Part shown: positions 47,746 to 59,045 of the stretch, one piece after another
Layout of the letters: each line of letters begins with the position of its first letter
How positions within the stretch are numbered: position 1 is the first letter of the stretch
Source: Streptomyces luteogriseus
Lineage (GTDB): Bacteria; Actinomycetota; Actinomycetes; Streptomycetales; Streptomycetaceae
Length of the DNA stretch: 64,000 nt
NCBI RefSeq assembly: GCF_014205055.1
Contig: NZ_JACHMS010000001.1
Span: 3,410,001-3,474,000 of the forward strand
Direction of reading: 5' to 3'
Notes under the pieces: model-generated
Seen by the model: only the letters and a program-made list of their open reading frames with translations
Told to the model about the DNA's origin: nothing
The model's database searches: none
Made by a program: the position numbers and the translations under genes

Positions 47746-49101
47746 ATGACTCAGCAGGGGGCGCGCTGGACCGCGGACCAGGTGCTGGCACTGGCGCCTG
47801 ACGCCGCATCACGCAAAGCGGGAAGCAAACTCGGCGCGGCAGGGCCGTGGTCCGAGGCGGGGAGTTCCGACGAGGGGACGGTGTGGGGGCTGTGCAAGGG
47901 CAGCGGAAGCAAGCCGTATCAGACGGTCGTGGACATCGCGGACGCCGCCGGTCCCGCGTACAAGTGCAGTTGTCCGAGCCGCAAGTTCCCGTGCAAGCAC
48001 GCGCTCGGGCTGCTGCTGCTCTGGGCCGCCGACGACGCGGCGGTTCCGCCGGGACAGGAGCCGGAGTGGGCCCGGCAGTGGACGGCGGGGCGGCGCAGGC
48101 GTGCGGAGGAGAAGAAGGCCGGGGACGACTCCGGCGCGCAGTCCGGGTCCGCTGACCCGGAGGCGGCGCGACGCCGGGCGGAGCGCCGGGCCGACAGGGT
48201 CACGGCGGGCGCGGTGGAGCTGGAGCAGCGGCTGGCCGACCTGCTGCGCGGCGGCCTGGCGACCGCGGAGCAGTCGGGGTACGGCCTCTGGGAGGAGACG
48301 GCGGCCCGCATGGTCGACGCCCAGGCCCAGGGTCTGGCAGGCCGGGTGCGGGAGTTGGGGGCGATCCCGTCCACCGGTCCGGGCTGGCCGGTGCGGCTGC
48401 TGGAGGAATGCGCGTTGCTGCATCTCCTCGGCCGGGGCTGGCTGCGCCGCGAGCGGCTGCCGGACGGCCTCGCCGCCACGGTCCGCTCCCGCATGGGCCT
48501 CCCGGCCTCCGCGGACGGCCCGCCGCTGCGCGACCGCTGGCTGGTCCTCGCCCAGTACGACACGACGGACCCGCGCCTGACGACCCGCCGGATCTGGCTG
48601 TACGGCGCCGACTCGCACCGCACAGTCCTGCTCCTCTCCTACGGCGCGGCGGGCCGCTCCCCGGAGCTGGCGCTGCCGGTGGGACTGGCCCTGGAGGCAG
48701 AGGTGTCCGCGTATCCCGGCGCCGGGCAGCCGCGGGTGGCCCTGGGCGAGCAGTTCGCCCGGTCCGCGCCCGCGGCGATACGTCCGCCGGGGATGACCAC
48801 GTCCCGGGCGGCGGCCCGTTACGGCGACGCCCTGCGCGACGACCCGTGGCTGGAGTCCGTCCCGGTGACGCTGGACCGGGTCGTGCCGGCCCCGGACGGC
48901 GACTCCTGGCAGCTGGCGGACGCCGACGAGGACGCGGCGTTGCCGCTGACCCCCGGCGCCCGTTCCCGGCCGGGTCTGTGGCGGCTCGTCGCACTGTCGG
49001 GCGGTGCCCCGGTCAAGGTCTTCGGCGAATACGGCCACCAGGGCTTCACCCCGCTGACGGTTTGGCCCGAGGGCCCGGGTGACCCGGTCGCGCTGTGCTG
49101 A
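47746..49101 (+). CDS. SWIM zinc-finger protein
   Basis: 451 residues from ATG 47746 (an ATG five bases earlier gives only two codons). The zinc motif CxCx(n)CxH is complete near residue 65-78: YKCSCPSRKFPCKHALGL. SWIM fingers occur in proteins that contact DNA or proteins, including recombination factors. The rest is a charged linker (RRRRAEEKK) and a long C-terminal domain with YGADSHRTVLLLSYG and LPLTPGARSRPGLW, of no known fold to me. Leaderless start behind a DNA-damage promoter; followed at 136 bp by the DUF5691 gene. Confidence 0.85.
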   Translation: MTQQGARWTADQVLALAPDAASRKAGSKLGAAGPWSEAGSSDEGTVWGLCKGSGSKPYQTVVDIADAAGPAYKCSCPSRKFPCKHALGLLLLWAADDAAVPPGQEPEWARQWTAGRRRRAEEKKAGDDSGAQSGSADPEAARRRAERRADRVTAGAVELEQRLADLLRGGLATAEQSGYGLWEETAARMVDAQAQGLAGRVRELGAIPSTGPGWPVRLLEECALLHLLGRGWLRRERLPDGLAATVRSRMGLPASADGPPLRDRWLVLAQYDTTDPRLTTRRIWLYGADSHRTVLLLSYGAAGRSPELALPVGLALEAEVSAYPGAGQPRVALGEQFARSAPAAIRPPGMTTSRAAARYGDALRDDPWLESVPVTLDRVVPAPDGDSWQLADADEDAALPLTPGARSRPGLWRLVALSGGAPVKVFGEYGHQGFTPLTVWPEGPGDPVALC

Positions 49102-49237
49102 GCGGAGGACGGCGGCCCCGCTCACACCATGGCAACCCGCCCCTCCCCTCCCACAGATCCACGAATCTTTCAGGCATCACGGGACAACCGGTAAGGGCGA
49201 GCCTTCAACCACCGGGTGCCCCGCGGAAAGGAAGCTC

Positions 49238-50917
49238 ATGACCAGGTCCCCCGCTCCTGTGGACGCGCCCGGCGCGGACGTCTGGGAGGGGCTCGTCACC
49301 ACCGCGCTGCTGGGCACCGACCGGCGCACCCCGCCGGGCACCGCGCCGGGCCCCGACGCGCCCGCGGCCCTGCTGGACGCGGCAGCCGTGGAGACCGTAC
49401 GCCGACGGGCCGGTCTGCGCCCGGCACGGGCGGCCGGGCGTCCGCAGCCTGCTCCGGAGGACCCGCGTCCGGCCCTGCCCCCGGCGGCCGCCCGCAGGCT
49501 CGCGATGCTGCTGACCGACCGCCCGGGCCCGTCCGGCGGCGGCCGGCGGGGTACCGCGCCCGACCTGACGGAGCTGCTGCCGCAATGGCTCGCGGTGGCG
49601 AACGCCCGTGGGTTCGCACCGCCTCCGCAGGTACTCCCGGCATTGCTGGACGCGGCCCGGGGTCGTACCGATCTGCGGCCGGCGGCGCTGGAGTTCGCGG
49701 GGCCGCGTGCCCTGTGGCTGGCCAGGCTGAACCCGGACTGGCGGTTCGCTCTGCGCGCGACCCCGGGCGGCGGAGCGGCCCTGCCGCAGCTCGAGGACGA
49801 GGAGCGGATCCAGCGGCTCTGGCAGGAGGGCCTGTTCGCCGAACGGGTCGCGCTGCTGTCCGCCCTGCGCTCCCGCGAACCGGCCGCCGCACGCGACCTG
49901 CTCGCGACGACATGGGCGACGGAGCGGGCCGAGGACCGGCTGATGTTCCTCGACTCCCTGCGCGCGGGTCTGGGTCCGGACGACGAGCCGTTCCTGGAGC
50001 AGGCCCTGGCCGACCGCAGCCGCAACGTCAGGGCGACGGCGGCGGAACTGCTGTCCGCTCTTCCCGGTTCGGCGCTGGCCGCGCGGATGGCGGTCAGGGC
50101 GGGGGCGTGCGTGGCCATCGACCACATGCGGACCGCGCAGCCCGGTGGGCCAGGGGTGGAGGGCGAGGAATCCGCCGGAGCCGCGAAGAGCACCCCGACG
50201 ATCGCCGTCGAGGCCCCGCACGAGTGCGATCCGGGCATGGAACGCGACGGTGTCGTGGCGAAGGCCCCGGCGGGTCGTGGCGAACGGTCCTGGTGGCTCG
50301 GTCAGTTGGTGGAGGCGGCACCGCTCTCGACCTGGTCGCGGCGGCTCGGCGGGCGCATGCCCCGGGAGATCGTGGCACTGCCGGTGGCGGACGAATGGCA
50401 GGGCGAACTGCACGCGGCGTGGTGCCGGGCGGCGGTGCGCCAGCAGGACGCCGAGTGGTCACGGGCCCTGCTCGGCGAGCCGTCGGCACCGGACGCGGGC
50501 GGTCCGGGTGCGGTGTCCCTTGCGGAACGGGCCAAGCTGCTCGGCACGCTGGACGCCGCCGAACGGGCCGAGTGGGTGGCCGGCTTCATCGCCGCGCACG
50601 GACTGTCCGAGGCCTTCCAGCTGCTCGGGGTGTGCGCGGTGCCCTGGGCGGCGCCGCTCGGCCGGGCGGTGGTGGACGCGCTCAACATCGCGCGGGACGC
50701 GGGGAGTTATCCATGGAGTTTCAGCGGAGTCATGGGCCTGGCCGAGCGCTGCCTCGACCCGTCCGAGGCCTCCCGGCTCGACGCCCTGCTGGCCGTGCCC
50801 GACGAGCCGGAGAACGCGTCGCCGGGGGCCGGGGGCTACTGGGCGGAGGCTTTCCAGCGTCTGGTCACGACCCTGCGACTACGCGCGGCGATGACCGAGG
50901 AGCTGGGAGCGGCCTGA
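49238..50917 (+). CDS. DUF5691-family protein
   Basis: 559 residues from ATG 49238 behind GGAAAGGAAG. All-helical with HEAT-like segments in the middle: [79 protein letters not shown] repeats usually form protein- or nucleic-acid-binding superhelices. The C-terminal part has LPVADEWQGELHAAWCRAAVRQQDAEW. The family is known only as an unknown-function partner of SWIM proteins and MoxR/VWA operons. Second gene of the rightward unit. Confidence 0.8.
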   Translation: MTRSPAPVDAPGADVWEGLVTTALLGTDRRTPPGTAPGPDAPAALLDAAAVETVRRRAGLRPARAAGRPQPAPEDPRPALPPAAARRLAMLLTDRPGPSGGGRRGTAPDLTELLPQWLAVANARGFAPPPQVLPALLDAARGRTDLRPAALEFAGPRALWLARLNPDWRFALRATPGGGAALPQLEDEERIQRLWQEGLFAERVALLSALRSREPAAARDLLATTWATERAEDRLMFLDSLRAGLGPDDEPFLEQALADRSRNVRATAAELLSALPGSALAARMAVRAGACVAIDHMRTAQPGGPGVEGEESAGAAKSTPTIAVEAPHECDPGMERDGVVAKAPAGRGERSWWLGQLVEAAPLSTWSRRLGGRMPREIVALPVADEWQGELHAAWCRAAVRQQDAEWSRALLGEPSAPDAGGPGAVSLAERAKLLGTLDAAERAEWVAGFIAAHGLSEAFQLLGVCAVPWAAPLGRAVVDALNIARDAGSYPWSFSGVMGLAERCLDPSEASRLDALLAVPDEPENASPGAGGYWAEAFQRLVTTLRLRAAMTEELGAA

Positions 50918-51068
50918 CCTCCGTAGGCGCTTCGGGAAGGGCGCGCCACAACCCGCTGCCCGACGGGATCCGTGCGGTATCCGGCACCAGGCGCCGTCCG
51001 GGAGCCGGCCGCCTCGGAGTACACCGACGACCGGGACGGCCGCGAGAGACAGCCGTCGCGTCCCGTCG

Positions 51069-51093
51069 GGCCGGGGGCGTACCGGCCCCGGCC
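51069..51093. terminator. hairpin between convergent DUF5691 and icmB genes
   Basis: GGCCGGGG and CCCCGGCC form an 8-bp stem with a 9-nt loop, 34 bp before the icmB stop and 150 bp after the DUF5691 stop. Confidence 0.6.
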
Positions 51094-51126
51094 GGACGAG
51101 GGAACCCGGGCCGGACCGCCGGAGTC

Positions 51127-51543
<417 letters not shown>

Positions 51544-52064
51544 CACTGCCTCCATGAAGCGATTACATCCATCCGTATCGACAAGTACCGCACACATCGG
51601 GCAAGCCGTACACGCCGCACCGCACGGACACCCCGCCCCGAACCGTCCGGGCAAGTGAACGAACGTTATCTCCAGGATCCCGCAACCGGCAGTTTCGCGG
51701 TGGATAGCGAGGGGGAAATCACACGATGGGACAAGCGCAAGGGGAGCCGCACCGAGGTTGCCGTCACGCCGCATCCACCAGGCACCGCGGCGGTGCGGCA
51801 TCTCGGGGAAGACACGCAGGGCAAGCACCGCACGCACAGCACGCAGGGCAGACACGGCGCGCCGGCGGGGAGCCTCGTCACCCCACCGATCGGGGACCCC
51901 CGTCGCACCACCGGCGTCACACACGCCACACGCCGCGCTCCACCCCCGCAGCTCACGCGGCTCACGCCGCTCTCGCGGTCCTCGCCGGCCGTCTTCGCAG
52001 CTGCTTCCCACGAGAGCACACGGGGGGCGGAGGCGTCCTCCCGCGTGCCGACAGGAGGTCGGCC
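51544..52064 (+). other. 521-bp gap between icmB and the lipase gene
   Basis: Divergent region. Around 51800-51870 there are repeated CGCAGGGCA / CACGCA-type words (for example ACGCAGGGCAAGCACC and GCACGCAGGGCAGAC). The lipase frame stays open upstream to 51726 but without codon bias or a ribosome site. It must hold both promoters; AT-richer stretches lie near 51555-51600 and 51700-51730. Confidence 0.5.
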
Positions 52065-52928
52065 ATGAAGGTCACCAGGGCGGCTCTGCCCTTTCTTCCG
52101 TTCTGCGAGCGCCTGCTGCCAAGCAGGCCGGCGGGACTCTCCCTGGCGCTCCTGAAGGCCACCGTCCTGGAGATCGCGATCCTGGCAGGGCATCTCCTCC
52201 TCTACCCGTCCGGCATCACCCAGGAGCGGCGCGCCCCCGTCCCGGCCCTGCCGGCGGACGGCGCCGCCCAACTGCCCACGGAGGCAAAGCCGCCGGTGCT
52301 CCTGCTGCACGGCTTCATCGACAACCGTTCGGTCTTCGTCCTACTGCGCCGCAGCCTCGCCCAGCACGGCCGGCAGCAGATCGAGACCCTCAACTACTCG
52401 CCGCTGACCCGCGACATACGCGCCGCCGCCGAGCTGCTCGGCCGGCGCATCGAGGAGCTCTGCGAGCGCACGGGGGCCGGGCAGATCGATGTCGTCGGGC
52501 ACAGTCTCGGCGGCCTGATAGCGCGCTACTACGTGCAGCGGCTCGGCGGCGACGCACGCGTGCGGACCCTTGTCACGCTCGGCACGCCGCACTCGGGAAC
52601 CCGAGTGATGCCCGTGGCCGACGCGCACCCCATCGTGCGCCAGATGCGCCCCGGCTCACCGGTGCTCGAGGAGCTCACGCTGCCCGCCCCTGACTGCCGT
52701 ACGCACTTCGTCGGCTTCTGGAGCGACCTGGACCATGTCATGGACCCGCCGGAGACGGCCTGCATCGATCATCCCGATCTGACGGCGCAGAACGTGCGCG
52801 TGACCGGCATCGGCCATCTCGCCCTGCCCGTGCACCCCGCCGTCGCCAACGGCATACGGCAGGTCCTCGACACGGCCCGCCCGGGTGAACCGTCCACCGA
52901 ACACACCGCCGGTCTGACAGTCGCCTGA
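52065..52928 (+). CDS. membrane-associated lipase (alpha/beta hydrolase)
   Basis: 287 residues from ATG 52065 behind ACAGGAGG. The N-terminal helix ([24 protein letters not shown], residues 25-49) is a signal anchor. The oxyanion region is [13 protein letters not shown]; the nucleophile is the serine of GHSLGG near residue 148; the Asp is likely in [10 protein letters not shown] and the His in [10 protein letters not shown]. This is the class 2 (Bacillus LipA-like) bacterial lipase pattern. Substrates are probably short- to medium-chain esters outside the membrane. Confidence 0.87.
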   Translation: MKVTRAALPFLPFCERLLPSRPAGLSLALLKATVLEIAILAGHLLLYPSGITQERRAPVPALPADGAAQLPTEAKPPVLLLHGFIDNRSVFVLLRRSLAQHGRQQIETLNYSPLTRDIRAAAELLGRRIEELCERTGAGQIDVVGHSLGGLIARYYVQRLGGDARVRTLVTLGTPHSGTRVMPVADAHPIVRQMRPGSPVLEELTLPAPDCRTHFVGFWSDLDHVMDPPETACIDHPDLTAQNVRVTGIGHLALPVHPAVANGIRQVLDTARPGEPSTEHTAGLTVA

Positions 52929-53144
52929 GACTCGTCATACAGCGATCACTCGGTGCCACATCACCGATCAAGCTCGAACAAACTTCGAACACAGGGCCAA
53001 ACCCGTGCCCGCCGTCCGCCAAAACACGGCCGAATGCCCGTTTCCTGCGCACGCGAAACCTGCCGAAGATTGTCGTGCCCGCGTACCGCCGGGTACAGTC
53101 GCCGCACTGCTCTGGCAGCCCCTGTTGTCGAGGCGAAAGAGAAG

Positions 53145-54725
53145 TTGGTGAACGACCGTCACCCGTCGGGGACCATGACCCCGGCTCCGGCTTCCGACGC
53201 CGCCTCCGCGCACTACGCGTCGCATGGCACACAGGAAGCCCAGCACGGCGACTTCACCACGTACGGCGACTACGCCGCCACAGGTTTTGACGCCACCGGT
53301 GCCCCCGTCGCCGGTACCCACGGCGCCGGTTTCGACGCCACCGCGCACACCACCGCGAGCTTCGCGACCGACCCCCTCTTCGGCGACATGCCGGGCAGCG
53401 GCCAGGACACGGGCAGTTACGGCACCGGCCACTGGCCCACCGGCACGCACGAGAACGTGCACTACGACGCGTACGCGGCCCAGCACCACGCCGCCTACGA
53501 CACCGGCGTCTACGACACGACCTCCTGGACGGCCGAGCAGCAGCCGATGTCGGCGATCCCCTCCCAGGCGCCGTCCCCCGACGCCACCGGGCAGTGGGAC
53601 GCCGGTTCCTGGCTCCAGCCCGACCAGGCCGGCAACCCCGCCGACCACACCCAGCAGTGGGAGTGGGGCACGCAGACCTTCGACACGGGCGCCTTCGACG
53701 CGACGCAGTGGAATTCCGACGGCACCGCCGCACCGGCCCCCGACGCGTACGAGCACCCTGCCGAAACCTTCGACCAGCTCGAGACCGCGACGTTCGACCA
53801 GCTCGAGACCGCCACCTTCGACCAGGTCACGTACGACGAATCCGCCGAGGCCGGCTACCACGACCCCGCCGCGGACGGCGCCGAGCCGGCCGCCACCGGC
53901 GAACTGCCCGTCGTCGCCCCGCTGCTGGACGGACAGGAGGACGTCGCCGCGGCCCCGTCCTCCCGGGCGGCCTCGCGCGCAGGATCCCGTTCCCGCCGCC
54001 GTACGCCCCCGAAGCGCTCGGCGCTGATGACCCTCGCCGTGCCCTCGGCGTGTGTGATGGGTGTCGCCGGGATCGCCGCCGCCTCCGTCGGCACCTTCTC
54101 CGGCGACAGTGCCGCGGAGGCCCAGACGACCGCGGCGGACGCGCAGCCGGTCAAGCCGGCCGCCGCCAACAACAAGCTGGACACGCAGTTGCAGAGCCTG
54201 TCCGCCGGCGCCGACGACTTCGCCGACCGGGCCAGCCGTACGCAGGAGCGCATCGACCTCAAGGCCCAGCAGGCGGCCGAGAAGAAGAGGGCGGCGGAGG
54301 AGGCGGCCCGCAAGGAGCGGCTGCGCCCCAAGTTCGCCCTGCCGGTCGCGCGACACGGCCTCAGCGCCACCTACGGCCAGTCCGGCATCAACTGGATGTC
54401 CCTGCACACCGGCATCGACTTCCCCGTCTCGTACGGCACGACCGTGATGGCCGCGACCGACGGCACCGTCCGTACGCAGTGGAACAGCGCGTACGGCAAC
54501 ATGCTGATCCTGACCGCGAAGGACGGCACGGAGACGTGGTACTGCCACCTCTCCACCTACACGGTGCCCTCGGGTACGACCGTGAAGGCCGGCGATCCGA
54601 TCGCGCGCTCCGGCAACTCCGGCAACTCCACCGGCCCGCACCTGCACTTCGAGGTGCGCCCGGGCGGCGGCTCGGCGATCGACCCGCTCCCGTGGCTGCG
54701 CAGCCACGGCATCGACCCGACGTAA
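53145..54725 (+). CDS. M23-family peptidase with long disordered N-terminus
   Basis: About 526 residues from GTG 53145; ATG 53175 is an alternative. A ~280-residue cytoplasmic region rich in Asp, Ala, Thr, His and Tyr comes first, then a basic stretch and a membrane helix (LMTLAVPSACVMGVAGIAAASVG, ~300), a coiled coil (QERIDLKAQQAAEKKRAAEE) and an M23 domain. The metal ligands HTGIDFP (HxxxD) and HLHFEV (HxH) are complete, so it should cut peptidoglycan cross-links, for example in growth or sporulation. A cytoplasmic tail this long is unusual and may anchor it to the polarisome or division proteins. Confidence 0.88.
   Translation: MVNDRHPSGTMTPAPASDAASAHYASHGTQEAQHGDFTTYGDYAATGFDATGAPVAGTHGAGFDATAHTTASFATDPLFGDMPGSGQDTGSYGTGHWPTGTHENVHYDAYAAQHHAAYDTGVYDTTSWTAEQQPMSAIPSQAPSPDATGQWDAGSWLQPDQAGNPADHTQQWEWGTQTFDTGAFDATQWNSDGTAAPAPDAYEHPAETFDQLETATFDQLETATFDQVTYDESAEAGYHDPAADGAEPAATGELPVVAPLLDGQEDVAAAPSSRAASRAGSRSRRRTPPKRSALMTLAVPSACVMGVAGIAAASVGTFSGDSAAEAQTTAADAQPVKPAAANNKLDTQLQSLSAGADDFADRASRTQERIDLKAQQAAEKKRAAEEAARKERLRPKFALPVARHGLSATYGQSGINWMSLHTGIDFPVSYGTTVMAATDGTVRTQWNSAYGNMLILTAKDGTETWYCHLSTYTVPSGTTVKAGDPIARSGNSGNSTGPHLHFEVRPGGGSAIDPLPWLRSHGIDPT
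53769..53816 (+). repeat. 24-bp tandem repeat in the M23 peptidase N-terminus
   Basis: Two near-identical units encoding FDQLETAT, followed by a third partial FDQ. Located in the acidic disordered region. Confidence 0.75.
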
Positions 54726-54731
54726 CGTACC

Positions 54732-54790
54732 GGCAGCCCCCGCCCGTCGAGCGAGCAAACGTCCTGGCAGCCCCCGCCCGTGGAGCGAGC
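54732..54790. repeat. 25-bp direct repeat after the M23 gene
   Basis: GGCAGCCCCCGCCCGT.GAGCGAGC occurs at 54732-54756 and 54766-54790 with a single difference and a 9-bp spacer. Confidence 0.8.
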
Positions 54791-54794
54791 GGGG
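54772..54794. terminator. hairpin between convergent M23 and pcrA genes
   Basis: CCCCGC / GCGGGG stem (54772-54777 and 54789-54794) with a 12-nt loop, inside the second copy of the direct repeat; the first copy lacks the closing arm. Confidence 0.5.
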
Positions 54795-54815
54795 CCCCCG
54801 GCCCGTCTCACCGGG

Positions 54816-57293
<2,478 letters not shown>

Positions 57294-57302
57294 CGCTCTC
57301 CG

Positions 57303-57325
57303 AGTCTAGGGCGCCCCACTGACAG
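57303..57325 (-). promoter_or_regulatory. PafBC-type (RecA-independent DNA damage) promoter of pcrA
   Basis: On the minus strand: CTGTCAGTG (57325-57317), 8 nt, TAGACT (57308-57303). It differs from the consensus only at the first, weakly conserved T. The -10 ends 9 nt before the ATG, so the mRNA is leaderless or nearly so. Confidence 0.75.
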
Positions 57326-57615
57326 CCCGCCGCCGCCCTGAGAACATCGCCCCGCGCCGGGGCTCCCGCCGAATGCCCGGCGGCTCATTGTCGCCCTCCA
57401 TGACCGCATGACCACGCCCTGCTACACCCCCCGCAATTATGGACGACTCGTGACCAATCCCCCGCGATCGCTCACGCTCGGCAACGCTCATGAGTGAGGT
57501 CACGAAAATGTATCGGGCATATCACCCATCAACCTTCACAGGGGCCACACGAGTTGGCTACGGTGCGACCAGGCCGCATGACCCCCACCGGCGAACGTCG
57601 CCGGGCCGCGCGGCC

Positions 57616-57767
57616 TCCGCCGAGTCCGGTGTGCCGCAGCGGCAGCCGGAGCCGGGGACCCAACCGTGAACCTGGGGTGAATCGGCCCGACTCCCTGTAC
57701 GGAGACGGCCGTAGGGCAAACCTTCCGAACCACCCGCCCGAACCCGACAGCTAACCCGGTAGGCGGA
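57616..57767 (+). ncRNA. cyclic di-AMP riboswitch (ydaO/yuaA type)
   Basis: Located between the pcrA start and an NlpC/P60 gene. Signature pieces occur in order: outer stem TCCGCC (57616) with GGCGGA (57762), CCGGGGACCCA near 57652, GGGGTGAATCGG at 57674, GTAGGGCAAACCTTCC near 57711 and AACCCGACAGCTAACCC at 57741. These match the ydaO family consensus. Ligand binding generally lowers expression of wall hydrolases. The ribosome site GGAAGGAG follows directly at 57772. Confidence 0.93.
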
Positions 57768-57788
57768 ACGTGGAAGGAGTCGCCTCCC

Positions 57789-58967
57789 TTGGCGTCGCAC
57801 CGCAAGTCGCGTCCTACGGGTACGCGCGTGGCAGGCATACGGACCCCCGCCCTCGCAACGGCGGCCCTCACCTCCGTGGCCCTGCTGTCCCAGTCGGCCA
57901 ACGCCGCCCCCGAGGCCGACGACAAGCCCAGCCTGGAGGAAGTCGAGAAGAAGGTCGACGACCTGTACCGCCAGGCCGAGTCGGCGACCGACAAGTACAA
58001 CGCGGCCAAGGAGAAGACCGCGAAGCAGCGCAAGCGCGTCGACACCCTCCTCGACGACGTCGCCCAGCGCACCCAGAAGCTCAACGAGGCGCGCGAGGAG
58101 CTGGGTTCCTTCGCCTCCGCCCAGTACCGCACCGGCGCCGCCGCCCCGGACACCGCCACGTTCCTGCTCGCGGACACCCCGCAGGACTACTTCGACCAGA
58201 CCCAGCTGATGGACCGGATGACCGGCCGCCAGAAGGTCGCGGTCGACGACTACGTCACGCAGCAGTCCGAGACGATGAAGAAGCGCCGGGAGGCCACCGA
58301 GAGCCTCGAGACGCTCACCGACTCGCAGGACGGCCTGAGGACGGCCAAGGCCACCGTCCAGCGGAAGCTCGCCGCCGCGCGCGAGCTGATGTCGAAGCTG
58401 ACCGCCGAGGAGAAGGCCCGGCTGGCGGCGATCGAGAAGGAGAAGCGGGCGGAGGCCGCCCGCAAGGCCGACGAGCTGGCCCGGCAGCAGGCCGCGCAGC
58501 AGAAGGCGCAGGACGAGGCGGCCCAGCAGCAGGACAGCGGGTCCTCCTCGTCCGGCTCTTCGGGCTCCGGCTCGTCCTCCTCGACGCCCCCGGCCGACTC
58601 CTCGTACGCCACCAAGGCCGACAAGGCGCTCGCCTTCGCCCGCGCCCAGATCGGCAAGCCGTACGTGTGGGGCGCGGTCGGACCCGGCTCCTACGACTGC
58701 TCCGGCCTCACCCAGGCCGCCTGGAAGGCCGCGGGCGTCACCCTGCCGCGCACGACCTACGACCAGGTGAACGCCGGCACCACGGTCCCGCTCTCCCAGG
58801 CCCAGCCCGGTGACCTGGTCTTCTTCTACGACGACGTCACCCACGTCGGGATATACATCGGCAACGGCATGATGATCCACGCCCCGAAGCCCGGCACGTA
58901 CGTGCGCGAGGAGTCGATCTTCTACGACGGCGAGTCGGCGATCCACAGCGTGGTGCGCCCGGCCTGA
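57789..58967 (+). CDS. exported NlpC/P60 endopeptidase under c-di-AMP control
   Basis: 392 residues from TTG 57789 with GGAAGGAG nine bases upstream. Signal peptide followed by NAAPEADD. Residues ~45-240 form a long coiled coil (LEEVEKKVDDLYRQAESATDKYNAAKEK style), then a Ser/Gly linker (DSGSSSSGSSGSGSSSS) and a C-terminal NlpC/P60 domain with the triad Cys in YDCSGLTQ, His in VTHVGIYIG and His in MIHAPK. It should cut peptide stems of peptidoglycan. The coiled coil resembles RipA-type hydrolases that are autoinhibited or FtsEX-bound. The upstream riboswitch ties its expression to c-di-AMP. Confidence 0.92.
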   Translation: MASHRKSRPTGTRVAGIRTPALATAALTSVALLSQSANAAPEADDKPSLEEVEKKVDDLYRQAESATDKYNAAKEKTAKQRKRVDTLLDDVAQRTQKLNEAREELGSFASAQYRTGAAAPDTATFLLADTPQDYFDQTQLMDRMTGRQKVAVDDYVTQQSETMKKRREATESLETLTDSQDGLRTAKATVQRKLAAARELMSKLTAEEKARLAAIEKEKRAEAARKADELARQQAAQQKAQDEAAQQQDSGSSSSGSSGSGSSSSTPPADSSYATKADKALAFARAQIGKPYVWGAVGPGSYDCSGLTQAAWKAAGVTLPRTTYDQVNAGTTVPLSQAQPGDLVFFYDDVTHVGIYIGNGMMIHAPKPGTYVREESIFYDGESAIHSVVRPA

Positions 58968-58986
58968 GAAGTCCCGCCACGTTTTT

Positions 58987-59010
58987 GAGGGGCACGTGCG
59001 CGTGCCCCTC
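58987..59010 (+). terminator. hairpin terminator
   Basis: 10-bp perfect stem GAGGGGCACG / CGTGCCCCTC with a TGCG loop, 20 bp after the NlpC/P60 stop. Confidence 0.85.
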
Positions 59011-59045
59011 TCGTAACCCGCACGGCGCTCTCTAGCATCGGCGCT

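Noticed and set aside
53068..53100. TTGTCGTG before the M23 peptidase as a damage-type promoter
   Set aside because: The motif breaks after TTGTCG (TGC instead of GTG) and the following TACCGC is at the wrong spacing and lacks the final T.
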